Shown one piece after another: positions 26,494 through 35,735 of a stretch of DNA of 64,000 nucleotides (positions are counted from its first letter, which is position 1; every line of letters begins with the position of its first letter). The position numbers and the translations under genes were made by a program. Below the pieces are notes generated by a model. It saw only the letters and a program-made list of their open reading frames with translations. It was not told where the DNA came from and did no database searches. The stretch lies in assembly GCA_947593515.1 (NCBI GenBank), contig CANQDQ010000001.1, positions 186,001 through 250,000 of the forward strand, given 5' to 3'. The stretch is from an uncultured Bacteroidales bacterium (GTDB lineage Bacteria; Bacteroidota; Bacteroidia; Bacteroidales; UBA11471).

Positions 26494-28170
26494 ATGAAAA
26501 AAATATTTTTATACGGATTTTCGGCAGTTTTCGCTATGTGTGCCGTTTCGTGCGTGGGCGACTTGGATACCATGCCGCTCGACAAGACGGTATCTTCGAG
26601 CGATAAGGCTTTTGCCGCACCCGAATCGTATCTTCAGTACGTAAATTATGCGTACAGCTATTTTTCTCTGGTGTCGCAATCCGATCCGGGTTCTTCCGAT
26701 ATTGCCGTGAGCGACGCCGGACAGTCGGAGTTCACCCGCCAGTATATGGTGCTGAACGAAATGTCCACCGACGCCTTGAAGTGCGTCTGGGGCGACTCCT
26801 ACGTTCCCGAAATCGGCTATGACCGCTGGAACAGCAGCAACACCGCCGTTGTGGCAGTCTATCTGCGCAGTCTGAAAGCCATAGCCATCTGCAACCAGTT
26901 CCTCGACGAATCCGTTTCGGGCGACGCTGCAGTCAGCGAGCGCGGACACGCTGCGGAAATCGAAAACGTCCACACCTACCGTGCCGAATTGCGGCTGCTG
27001 CGGGCAGTGTATTACAGCTTCCTGCTCGACCTGTTCGGCAATCCGCCGCTGATTCTGCCGGAGCACATCGGTTCGTCCGACTTCCCGAAACAACTCTCCA
27101 CCGACTTCAAAGAGGGACGGCGTATGCTGTTCGAGTGGATAGAAAGCGAACTCAACGCGTCGATCGACGACCCGGCGCTGCCGGAACGTCCCGTTGCCTA
27201 TCCGCGTCTGTCGAAATATGCGGCAAAGGCAGTGCTGGCACGTATGTACCTCAACGCCGAAGTCTATACCGGCACCGCCCGTTGGCAAGATGCCATGAAT
27301 GCTGCCAAAGATGTCATCGAGAAAGGCGGCTACACACTCTGTCCGGTATATCAAAACTTGTTCCTGCAAGACAACTCCACCAACGGCGCCCAGAATGAAT
27401 TTATCATCGCCGCCAGCTACGACGACCGTCAAACTCAGAGCTGGGGCGGTACGACCCACCTCGTCTATTCGGTCGTACACACCGACACGCGTATGGTAAT
27501 TTCCCAAGCGCTGGGCTATGAAACCGACATTTACAAAAACCAATGGAACGGCTACCACGTCTCCGAAGCCTTTATCGAGGAACACTTCGGGCTGACCAAC
27601 GTCGAGACCGGTCCCTACCTCAAACACGACGGCGACAAACGCGCGCTTCTTTACAAGTTTGAAGCCCCCTTCACGAACGAAGTTACCGACATTACTTCGG
27701 GGTGGACGTGCCTGAAATGGCTGCCCATTACGAGCGACGGTACGCCGGTTTTGGTTAATGACGACATCGAACAGTCGTCGGCAGACTTCCCCTTCTACCG
27801 GCTTGCCGAGATGTACCTGATTTACGCCGAGGCAGAAGCTCGCCTGAGCGGCGGTACGCTTGCCAACGGAAGCACGGGCTACGGATACCTGCAAACCCTT
27901 CGCAATCGTGCCGGCGTGTCTATCGGCGCCGCCGAGACCATCGATTTGGAGTGGATTTTGAAAGAGCGCGTGCGCGAACTCATGTGGGAGGGACACCGCC
28001 GCACCGACCTGATTCGTTACGGCTACTTCACCACGTCGTCCTATCCGTGGCCCTACAAAGCCGGCGTACCCGACGGACGCGCCTCGATAGATTCCTATCG
28101 CACGGTCTATCCCATCATCAGCACCGATTTGGTGGCAAACCCCAATCTGGTACAGAATCCGGGTTATTGA
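26494..28170 (+). CDS. susD: SusD/RagB starch-binding lipoprotein
   Basis: A 558-residue surface lipoprotein with lipobox AVSC (Cys20). The helical TPR scaffold is recognised in RAELRLLRAVYYSFLLDLFG with NPPLIL, and the C-terminal domain in FYRLAEMYLIYAEAEARLSG, LQTLRNRAGVS and ILKERVRELMWEGHRRTDLI. It binds glucan and closes over SusC as a lid. Substrate assignment to starch comes from the SusE/SusF and GH13 neighbours. Confidence 0.96.
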   Translation: MKKIFLYGFSAVFAMCAVSCVGDLDTMPLDKTVSSSDKAFAAPESYLQYVNYAYSYFSLVSQSDPGSSDIAVSDAGQSEFTRQYMVLNEMSTDALKCVWGDSYVPEIGYDRWNSSNTAVVAVYLRSLKAIAICNQFLDESVSGDAAVSERGHAAEIENVHTYRAELRLLRAVYYSFLLDLFGNPPLILPEHIGSSDFPKQLSTDFKEGRRMLFEWIESELNASIDDPALPERPVAYPRLSKYAAKAVLARMYLNAEVYTGTARWQDAMNAAKDVIEKGGYTLCPVYQNLFLQDNSTNGAQNEFIIAASYDDRQTQSWGGTTHLVYSVVHTDTRMVISQALGYETDIYKNQWNGYHVSEAFIEEHFGLTNVETGPYLKHDGDKRALLYKFEAPFTNEVTDITSGWTCLKWLPITSDGTPVLVNDDIEQSSADFPFYRLAEMYLIYAEAEARLSGGTLANGSTGYGYLQTLRNRAGVSIGAAETIDLEWILKERVRELMWEGHRRTDLIRYGYFTTSSYPWPYKAGVPDGRASIDSYRTVYPIISTDLVANPNLVQNPGY

Positions 28171-28197
28171 TAAGTCGAACCCTAAAAAACTACTAAA

Positions 28198-29292
28198 ATG
28201 AAACAGATAAAATATTGGATAATGATGTGGGCTGTCGGTCTCTGCCTCACAGGCTGCTCTACCGACGTGGAGCAAGCGCAGCTCGCCGACCCCGCCACCT
28301 ACACGGCTCCGACACTCGACCCCGTTGCCGACATCATGGTGAATGCCAACAACGACAAGGAGACGGTCGTTTTCACCTGCTCGCCCGTGTCTTTCGGACA
28401 ACCGGTCGAGATAAACTACCGTGTGATGCTCACGCGGACAGAAAGCGGTTATGACACCGTTCAACTGGCAACCTCGCAATCGCCGAACATCAGCGTCATG
28501 AAAACCGACATCAACGGCGCAGCCATCAACCTGCTCGGCGTAACGGCAAACGAATCCGCAGAACTCTGCGCATACGTTGTCGCATACGTCGGCAATACGA
28601 CGTTGTGCACCCCGAAGTCGAACTGCGTGGATTTCACCATTCAGACCTATAAAGCGCCTTTGCGCAGCTACTACCTCTGCGGATACTTCAACGGTTGGAC
28701 TCCCGCATCGGCTCCGACTATCTGGGAGACCGGCGGCGGCACGAACATCTACGAAGGTATGTATATGCTCACCTCCGACGAAGAGAACACGCCGGGCGAT
28801 GCAGGCTTCAAAGTGTTGGTACAACAGGCTTGGGGCGGCGACATGGGCTATGAGGCCTTCCCGACACGCGGTAGTGCATTCCGCTCGTCGTCCGACGGCA
28901 ACCTCGTACTCGACCCGGGTATCTGGCAGCTCTCTGTCAATATAGGAACCATGGCTATCGACGCCAAGTCCGTTTCGCAAGTCGATATTATGGGCGACTG
29001 GGACGGCTGGGCTGCACCTGTGGTAATGAACTACGACCCCGCAACGAACGTATGGAAGAGCGCAACGCCCGTAACGGCAGCCGAATTCAAGGTGCGTTTG
29101 AACAACGCGTGGGACATCAATTACGGCACCGGCACCAAACCTGCCGAGAATATGGAAGGCATCGACGAAACGGCGGCTTACGAACTCGAACAGGGTGGCG
29201 GCAACATTACCACCATGCCGGCAGGCGCGCATTACGTCGTGCTCCACGCCGACCGTACACCGTACGTTATCGCATACGAACCTGCACAATAA
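28198..29292 (+). CDS. susE: SusE-like starch-binding lipoprotein
   Basis: A 364-residue lipoprotein (lipobox LTGC, Cys20). The N-terminal SusE Ig-like domain (about 25-150: VVFTCSPVSFGQPVEINYRV) is followed by two carbohydrate-binding modules beginning near SYYLCGYFNGWTPASAPT and VSQVDIMGDWDGWAAPV. In B. thetaiotaomicron SusE holds starch at the cell surface without hydrolysing it; the same role is inferred. Position after susD supports the call. Confidence 0.9.
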   Translation: MKQIKYWIMMWAVGLCLTGCSTDVEQAQLADPATYTAPTLDPVADIMVNANNDKETVVFTCSPVSFGQPVEINYRVMLTRTESGYDTVQLATSQSPNISVMKTDINGAAINLLGVTANESAELCAYVVAYVGNTTLCTPKSNCVDFTIQTYKAPLRSYYLCGYFNGWTPASAPTIWETGGGTNIYEGMYMLTSDEENTPGDAGFKVLVQQAWGGDMGYEAFPTRGSAFRSSSDGNLVLDPGIWQLSVNIGTMAIDAKSVSQVDIMGDWDGWAAPVVMNYDPATNVWKSATPVTAAEFKVRLNNAWDINYGTGTKPAENMEGIDETAAYELEQGGGNITTMPAGAHYVVLHADRTPYVIAYEPAQ

Positions 29293-29306
29293 CCGAGTAA
29301 ACCGAC

Positions 29307-29350
29307 GTCGCGGGCGGGAAGCCCCACAAGGGAACCACCCCGCCCGCGAC
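29307..29350 (+). other. Intercistronic hairpin between susE and susF
   Basis: Perfect 12-bp GC-rich stem GTCGCGGGCGGG (29307-29318) with its complement (29339-29350), located just before the susF start codon. With no T-run it is more likely an mRNA-stability or translation-tuning element than a terminator. Confidence 0.6.
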
Positions 29351-29367
29351 ACTAAAACGAAAACAAC

Positions 29368-31395
29368 ATGAAACTATTCAAATATTTAACGCTGTCGGCA
29401 GTGGCAATGATGACCGTTGCCTGTGAGAACGAGCCCCTCGATCTCTTTTCGACCGACCCGGTGGCTCCCGCGCTCGCCGAACACAACGACATTCTTCTGA
29501 CGGAAGACACGCCCAACGAGGACGTAACTTTCGCATGGAGCGCCGCCCGCAATATGGCAGGCGAGATAGACTATACCCTTTACGCAGCAGCTGCCGACGA
29601 CACGATTTCGCTCGGCTCGACAACGGACACCCACATAACGATGCCCAAAACAGAGCTGCGTACGAATCTGCTGAAACTTACGCTTTCGCCGAACGACAAT
29701 TCGAGTATCGCATTCTTCGTAGAAGCCGCCGACGGCACGACAACGCTCCGGTCGGCATCGCTCACCATTACGTGCTATATCTACGGCAATGCCGTACCTG
29801 CCGTATTGTCGGTATCCGAAGCATACAAGGATTCCTTAGTACTCAAAGTCGATGAAATGGATCAGCAAATCGACCTGCTGACGTGGTCGCCCGCCCGACT
29901 TGGGTTCAAGGAAAACATCGTTTATTCGCTCTCCGCCAAAGTGGAGGAAGGTGAAGAATATTTCTTCGCCGAAGGGCTGACCGCCTGCACTTACGGCAAA
30001 ACGGTAGACGAGTGGAACGAAATATTCGCGGCTGCCGGCTGCACGGAAAATATCGCAACCGATGTGCTATTGACCGTATATGCCGCGACGGAAGGCTCGG
30101 AAACGAAAGGCATTCCGTCTGACGGCGTAACGATAAACGTAACGACCTACCTCGCCACCTATCCCGACCAGATGTATCTGCCGGGCGACTATCAAGGCTG
30201 GTCTCCTGCCACAGCACCCACCATCGCCCAAAGTTCGGCACAGAAAGGCTATTACGAGGGATTTGTCGATATGACCGCGTCAGATGGAGGATTTAAGTTT
30301 TCACCCGTACCTGATTGGCAGGGCGATTTCGGCAGCAACAACGAAATCGTTGCTGAAGACGAGAACGGTAATACGGTGGTAACGGCTACGGTCGGCGACG
30401 GCGACAACATCACGGTACCGACAGGCTTCTATCTGATTCAACTCGACAAGAGACGCAATAACTTGACGATGGTGAAAGTTACCTCGATGAGCCTCATCGG
30501 CGACGCCACTCCGGGCGGCTGGGACAATGATACCCCCATGACCTATGACGCCGAAAGCCACACCTACTCGGCTACCCTCACTCTCACACAAGGCAATAGC
30601 TACAAGTTCCGGTTGAACAACAATTGGAGCTACGCTATCGGCAACAACGGTATGTTCGAGGGCGGCGACAACTATGCTTTCGACAAAGAAACCGGCGAAT
30701 ACAAAGTAATACTCGATGTAAGCCAACACCCCTATTCGGTAAACGTCCTCAGCACGAAATACCCCGAAAATATGTATATTCCGGGAAAACACAATGAATG
30801 GGGATTTACAACTTACCTGCCGGGCAACGGCGAAGGTCGATACGAAGGATTCGTAAATCTGGTAAATTCCGAAGGAGAAACCTGCGAGTGGAAATTCTGC
30901 GAAGGAGACAGTTGGGACTACGCTAATTATGCCTCTGAGGATTTCACATACGATCCCGCAACGGGCAAAGGCAAGGGCTCTTACAAAGAAAGCGATAAAA
31001 ACATTACGGTACCGAACGGCTGCTACTACATTATCGTAGATATGACCAACGGCTCGTTTACGGTAGAACGTGTCGCCAAAGTAGGACTCGTCGGTCCTGC
31101 CACTCCTGCCGGATGGACTCCGGAGAATAGTGTCGAGATGACATTCGACCCCACCACCGGAATGTGGACGACCACGCTCGAACTGAAAGCCGACCAATTC
31201 AAGGTTTGCATCAACAACAATTGGACCATAAACCGCGGAGCGCCTTCGGAAAATGAACCTTATATGCTGACCGACGGCAAAACCGAAACAGTCGTACAAG
31301 AGGGCAAAAACTTCGCAGTAGCAGAAGCCGGCAACTACAAGGTAACAGCTGATCTGCTGCATATTCCCAACACTATCAAGGTGGAGAAACAATAA
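29368..31395 (+). CDS. susF: SusF-like starch-binding lipoprotein with four CBM modules
   Basis: A 675-residue lipoprotein (lipobox TVAC, Cys19). Two SusE/Ig-like N-terminal domains are followed by four starch-binding-like modules starting near residues 266 (QMYLPGDYQGWSPATAP), 370 (MSLIGDATPGGWDNDTPM), 465 (NMYIPGKHNEWGF) and 568 (VGLVGPATPAGWTPENSV). Modules 1 and 3 resemble each other, as do 2 and 4, pointing to duplication of a two-module unit. B. thetaiotaomicron SusF has three modules, so this one is enlarged. Role: surface starch retention. Confidence 0.88.
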   Translation: MKLFKYLTLSAVAMMTVACENEPLDLFSTDPVAPALAEHNDILLTEDTPNEDVTFAWSAARNMAGEIDYTLYAAAADDTISLGSTTDTHITMPKTELRTNLLKLTLSPNDNSSIAFFVEAADGTTTLRSASLTITCYIYGNAVPAVLSVSEAYKDSLVLKVDEMDQQIDLLTWSPARLGFKENIVYSLSAKVEEGEEYFFAEGLTACTYGKTVDEWNEIFAAAGCTENIATDVLLTVYAATEGSETKGIPSDGVTINVTTYLATYPDQMYLPGDYQGWSPATAPTIAQSSAQKGYYEGFVDMTASDGGFKFSPVPDWQGDFGSNNEIVAEDENGNTVVTATVGDGDNITVPTGFYLIQLDKRRNNLTMVKVTSMSLIGDATPGGWDNDTPMTYDAESHTYSATLTLTQGNSYKFRLNNNWSYAIGNNGMFEGGDNYAFDKETGEYKVILDVSQHPYSVNVLSTKYPENMYIPGKHNEWGFTTYLPGNGEGRYEGFVNLVNSEGETCEWKFCEGDSWDYANYASEDFTYDPATGKGKGSYKESDKNITVPNGCYYIIVDMTNGSFTVERVAKVGLVGPATPAGWTPENSVEMTFDPTTGMWTTTLELKADQFKVCINNNWTINRGAPSENEPYMLTDGKTETVVQEGKNFAVAEAGNYKVTADLLHIPNTIKVEKQ

Positions 31396-31413
31396 CCGTT
31401 TCTTCCCGATTTC

Positions 31414-31475
31414 AACTGGCGTGCCCTGACCGGCACGCCGGTTACTAAGGTCGGCGGCAGCAGCCGAATCCGACC
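31414..31475 (+). other. Two intercistronic hairpins between susF and susG
   Basis: First stem AACTGGCGTGCC with GGCACGCCGGTT (31414-31443, one G-T pair), second GGTCGG with CCGACC (31449-31475) with an inner GGC/GCC. Neither has a T-run after it. They may separate processing or stability of the binding-protein and enzyme parts of the mRNA. Confidence 0.55.
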
Positions 31476-31508
31476 ACCCCGATAAACCTTTTACCAATCT
31501 AACAGACC

Positions 31509-33587
31509 GTGAAACAACTCTTTTATCTCGCCTTTGCCCTGCTGCTTGCGGCAGTGGCTCCCGCCTGCGGCGACGACAATCTCGAAGCCGTATCGCCTCC
31601 CCCCGAAGTGCCCGACCAACCGGAACCGGAAAATCCGACTACCCCCGATATTTCCGTCGCCCCTGCGCCCGATGCGTGGGACGGCGTGAAACGGGCTGAC
31701 GTATCGTACCAACTGCTGATTTACTCTTTTGCCGATTCCGACGGCGACGGCACGGGCGACTTTCAAGGCATACGCTCCAAACTCGACTATTTGGACAGTT
31801 TGGGCGTTTCCGCCATCTGGCTCTCGCCGGCACACCCCGCCATGTCGTATCACGGGTACGACGTACTCGACTACGAAGCCCTGAACGAGGATTACGGCAC
31901 CGAAGCCGATTTCAAACAACTGATAGACGATGCCCACGCACACGGCATCAAAATCTATATGGACTGGGTCATCAACCACACGGGCAAAAACCACCCGTGG
32001 TTCCGCTCGGCGCTGACCGACCCCGAAAGCCCGTACAAAGATTATTACATCTTATCCGACAATCCCCGAGCCGATATTGCCGCAGGGCTGATTCCGATGA
32101 TCGCCACCGAAGGGGCGAACGGCTACGACGCCGGACAGTGGTTTTCGGCAGTAACTTCGGACGAAAACGTGCATCGGCTGAAATTCACCCTGTCGTGGTC
32201 GGCAACGCCGACCCTCACCGTCGAAGAGGTCGAAACCGTCGAGAATACGGGAACACGCAACAGCGGCAAATACCTCTACTACGGCGAAGGAAATTGCGAG
32301 GAGTTCTACACGCAAGGCAACAACGTTTACACGCTGTCGCTCGAATTCGAATCGTCGTGGGGCTGCCTCGTGCGCACCGCCACCGGCGACGACTGGGGTA
32401 CGGGCAAAAAATACGGCGCCGCCTCTTCTTCTGCGACCTTGCAATACGGCACTCCTCTGACGCTGAAAGCAAACACGGGGTCGTTCGATCCGGCAGACAT
32501 TCAACTGCCTTATATGCGTTCGACGATGTACCACTCGCATTTCTGGACGGACTGGTTTGCCGATTTGAATTACGGAGCCGCCGACCAATGTGCGGAATCT
32601 CCGGCTTTCAAGACTATCTGCAAAGCGGCAGAAAAGTGGATAGACATGGGTATCGACGGTCTGCGGCTCGACGGCGCCAAACATATCTACCACAATGCCT
32701 CGTCGTCGGAAAATCCGACTTTCTGGAACACTTTCTATACGACACTGAACGACTACTTCCATGCCAAAGGACATACGGAAAACATCTATATGGTGGGCGA
32801 AGTATTCGACGACTATGCGGCAGCGAAGCCTTATTATCGCGGATTGCCGGCGCTATTCGAGTTTGCTTTTTGGTATCGCCTCAAAGATGCGCTGAACAAT
32901 GGGTCGGGAAATTATTTTGCAAAAAATATTTCCGACTACCGCGAAGGCTACGCCGCCATTCGCGCCGACTACATCGCCGCCACGAAACTGACCAATCACG
33001 ACGAATCGCGCGCACGGACAGATCTCGGCGGCTCGCTCGACAAAGCGAAACAGGCTGCCGCCGTGCTGCTGACCGCCAACGGGTCGCCCTACATCTATTA
33101 CGGCGAGGAGTTGGGATATGTGGGCAACAAAGAGGGCGGCGACGAATATGTGCGCAACCCGATGAAGTGGGGCGACGACGCCACGACAAAAGGCATCGCG
33201 CCCGACAAACTCGACGCGGGTATGGCGAATGTGCCCGACGTCATGGAGCAGGTAAGCGACTCGGCGTCGATTCTGAATGTCTATCGCACATTCAGCCGGC
33301 TGCGCAACACCTACCCCGCCTTAGCTTCCGGCAAAATGGAGGTGCACCCCGTTTACAACAGCGAAAACGCCTCCTACAAAAGTATCGCCGCATGGTACAT
33401 GAGTACGGAAGAGCAGCGAATGCTCGTCGTACACAACTTCTCCTCCCTCAACGCCAACGTTCCATTGAGCGAAGATATAGACAAGACGGTCGGCAAGCTC
33501 GGCAAGGTAACTGCCACGACTGCGGCAGACGGGAAAATTTTGCTGCAAATGGGAAGCCGGTCGTCGATAGTTTTTCTGTTGAAATAA
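31509..33587 (+). CDS. susG: SusG-type surface alpha-amylase (GH13) with inserted CBM58-like module
   Basis: A 692-residue lipoprotein (lipobox APAC, Cys20) with a Pro-rich linker (about 29-55). The GH13 barrel shows YQLLIYSFADSDGDGTGDFQ, MDWVINHTGKNHPWF, nucleophile GLRLDGAKH (about 387), acid/base GEVFDD (about 431) and TNHDESR (about 498). An extra beta-rich block at about 216-335 interrupts the B domain exactly where SusG carries CBM58. It should hydrolyse starch at the cell surface to fragments for SusCD. Confidence 0.92.
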   Translation: MKQLFYLAFALLLAAVAPACGDDNLEAVSPPPEVPDQPEPENPTTPDISVAPAPDAWDGVKRADVSYQLLIYSFADSDGDGTGDFQGIRSKLDYLDSLGVSAIWLSPAHPAMSYHGYDVLDYEALNEDYGTEADFKQLIDDAHAHGIKIYMDWVINHTGKNHPWFRSALTDPESPYKDYYILSDNPRADIAAGLIPMIATEGANGYDAGQWFSAVTSDENVHRLKFTLSWSATPTLTVEEVETVENTGTRNSGKYLYYGEGNCEEFYTQGNNVYTLSLEFESSWGCLVRTATGDDWGTGKKYGAASSSATLQYGTPLTLKANTGSFDPADIQLPYMRSTMYHSHFWTDWFADLNYGAADQCAESPAFKTICKAAEKWIDMGIDGLRLDGAKHIYHNASSSENPTFWNTFYTTLNDYFHAKGHTENIYMVGEVFDDYAAAKPYYRGLPALFEFAFWYRLKDALNNGSGNYFAKNISDYREGYAAIRADYIAATKLTNHDESRARTDLGGSLDKAKQAAAVLLTANGSPYIYYGEELGYVGNKEGGDEYVRNPMKWGDDATTKGIAPDKLDAGMANVPDVMEQVSDSASILNVYRTFSRLRNTYPALASGKMEVHPVYNSENASYKSIAAWYMSTEEQRMLVVHNFSSLNANVPLSEDIDKTVGKLGKVTATTAADGKILLQMGSRSSIVFLLK

Positions 33588-33603
33588 CATGAATGCAAAG
33601 AAT

Positions 33604-35700
33604 ATGAAAAAACTTTGGCTTTTACTCCTATTCGCAGGCTTGGCATCGTGCCGGCAGGCGATTTTCACCGACGTTCCCGCCGACGGGAACAGGCAGCCGG
33701 TGTACCCGCTCCGGTGGAACGGGGTGCAACAGCACGTGTTCCTGACCGATTACTATCCACAGTGGACGGGCGCCGATTCCGTTACGACCGACCAAGCAGG
33801 CGTTTCGCTCGCCGCGACGGCTCCCGATTGGAGCGAATTCGACCTGACGGGCGACGGAGCTGCAGCCGCAGGAACACTCTCCGTATGGCGCAACGGCTCC
33901 TGCGTTTCCATCGTAACGCTGTCGGGCGCATACCCTGCCGCAAACCGTCTTTTCTCGACCGGCACGGCAGTTCACACGGTATCGGTCGCCGCGACAGCCG
34001 CTCCGCAGCAAATCGTGGCGTTATGGCAAAACTGCCGCCTGCCCGAAAGCTCCATTACACGCCATGAAAAGGGTTTCAGCGTAGAGATTCCGAAAGACGC
34101 CGATGCCGTCGGACGCTCGTTTCTGCGCATCTATGCCGCAAACGCAACGGGCTGCTTCAACGACCTGCTGATTCCGCTTGCCGGCGGCGAACCCGTTGCC
34201 TCCGCCGAACTCCTCGACCGGCACGACACGCAGGCGCAGGTACTCTATTCCTTGATGATAGACCGCTTTGCCAACGGCAATCCGGCAAACGACCGTCCGC
34301 TCAACCGACCCGACGTCCTGCCCAAAGTCGATTACTACGGCGGCGACATCAAGGGTATTACGGAGAAAATCCGCGACGGATTTTTCAACAACTTGGGTAT
34401 CACGACGATATGGATTTCTCCTATCACGCAGAATCCCTACGATGCGTGGGGGCTTAATCAAGACCCCGTAACCCGCTTCTCGGGTTATCACGGATATTGG
34501 CCGCTCTATGTAACGAGTATCGACACCCGCTTCGGCACCGATGCCGAACTGCGCGAAATGCTCGCCACCGCACACGAACACGGTCTGAATGTGATTCTGG
34601 ACTACGTCGCCAACCACCTGCACATCGAATCGCCCATACTGAAACAACACCCCGACTGGACGACGCCGATGTATCTGCCCGACGGACGCCGCAACTTGGA
34701 GTTGTGGGACGAACAGCGGCTGACGACGTGGTTCGACGTACATATACCGACACTCGACCTCGAACGCATGGACATCTGCGACGTCATGACCGATTCCGCC
34801 CTCTACTGGGTGGGTGAGTACGATTTCGACGGATTCCGCCACGACGCCTGCAAACACATTCCCGAAAACTACTGGCGCATGTTGTGCCACAAAATGAAAA
34901 GCCGCTTCCCCGAACGGCAGTTGTGGCAAATCGGCGAAACATACGGCTCGCCCGAATTGATAGGCTCCTACGTAAAGACCGGCATGATCGACGCGCAGTT
35001 CGACTTCAACTTCTACCACACCGCCATCGACGTGCTGTCGCAAAATGACGACATGGCGAAAATCGCCAACGTCATCGACGAATCGGCAGCGTGGTACGGC
35101 GCCCACCATACGATGGGCAACATCACGGGCAACCACGACAAACCGCGCTTCATATCGATTGCCGGCGGCGCCGTCTCTCCCGCAGAAGACACCAAACTCG
35201 CCGGCTGGAAACGCGACATCGGCGTGGGCGATCCGGTAGGCTACCGGAAACTCTCCCTGCTCGAAGCGCTGATTTGCACGATTCCGGGCGTTCCTTGCTT
35301 CTATCAAGGCGACGAATACGGCGTTCCGGGCGCCAACGACCCCGACAACCGCCGCATGATGGCGTTCGACGGATATTCGCCTGAGGAACAGGAGCAACTC
35401 CATCGTGCCGAAAAACTCATCGCCCTGCGGCGCAGCACGCTGCCGCTGCTCTACGGCGACATGACGACGCTGCAACTCGACCACGACGTCTGGGCTTTTG
35501 CCCGCATCTATCTGGGAGAGTGCGCCGTAACGATTATCAACAATGGCGCCGAACCCCGCACCGTCGAACTGACCCTGCCCGCCTGCGCTGCCGGCACCGA
35601 ACAGCTGCAACCCCATTTCGGCAGCGAAATGCAACGGAATGCCGACGGTACGCTCTCGGTAACAGTCGCCGGCAACGGATTTGAAATATTGACAAAATAA
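33604..35700 (+). CDS. GH13 alpha-amylase-family lipoprotein
   Basis: A 698-residue lipoprotein (lipobox LASC, Cys16). A beta-rich N-terminal region of about 210 residues, probably a carbohydrate-binding or Ig-like domain, precedes the GH13 barrel: LYSLMIDRFANGNPAND, ILDYVANHLH, nucleophile DGFRHDACKH, acid/base IGETYG, and TGNHDKPRF. The pattern resembles cyclomaltodextrinase/amylase-like enzymes active on maltooligosaccharides or pullulan. The ATG at 33604 is chosen for its clean lipoprotein signal; 33589 is possible and leaves 1 bp after susG. Confidence 0.88.
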   Translation: MKKLWLLLLFAGLASCRQAIFTDVPADGNRQPVYPLRWNGVQQHVFLTDYYPQWTGADSVTTDQAGVSLAATAPDWSEFDLTGDGAAAAGTLSVWRNGSCVSIVTLSGAYPAANRLFSTGTAVHTVSVAATAAPQQIVALWQNCRLPESSITRHEKGFSVEIPKDADAVGRSFLRIYAANATGCFNDLLIPLAGGEPVASAELLDRHDTQAQVLYSLMIDRFANGNPANDRPLNRPDVLPKVDYYGGDIKGITEKIRDGFFNNLGITTIWISPITQNPYDAWGLNQDPVTRFSGYHGYWPLYVTSIDTRFGTDAELREMLATAHEHGLNVILDYVANHLHIESPILKQHPDWTTPMYLPDGRRNLELWDEQRLTTWFDVHIPTLDLERMDICDVMTDSALYWVGEYDFDGFRHDACKHIPENYWRMLCHKMKSRFPERQLWQIGETYGSPELIGSYVKTGMIDAQFDFNFYHTAIDVLSQNDDMAKIANVIDESAAWYGAHHTMGNITGNHDKPRFISIAGGAVSPAEDTKLAGWKRDIGVGDPVGYRKLSLLEALICTIPGVPCFYQGDEYGVPGANDPDNRRMMAFDGYSPEEQEQLHRAEKLIALRRSTLPLLYGDMTTLQLDHDVWAFARIYLGECAVTIINNGAEPRTVELTLPACAAGTEQLQPHFGSEMQRNADGTLSVTVAGNGFEILTK

Positions 35701-35735
35701 AACCTTAATCGACTAATCAATAAATAAAACACGAT

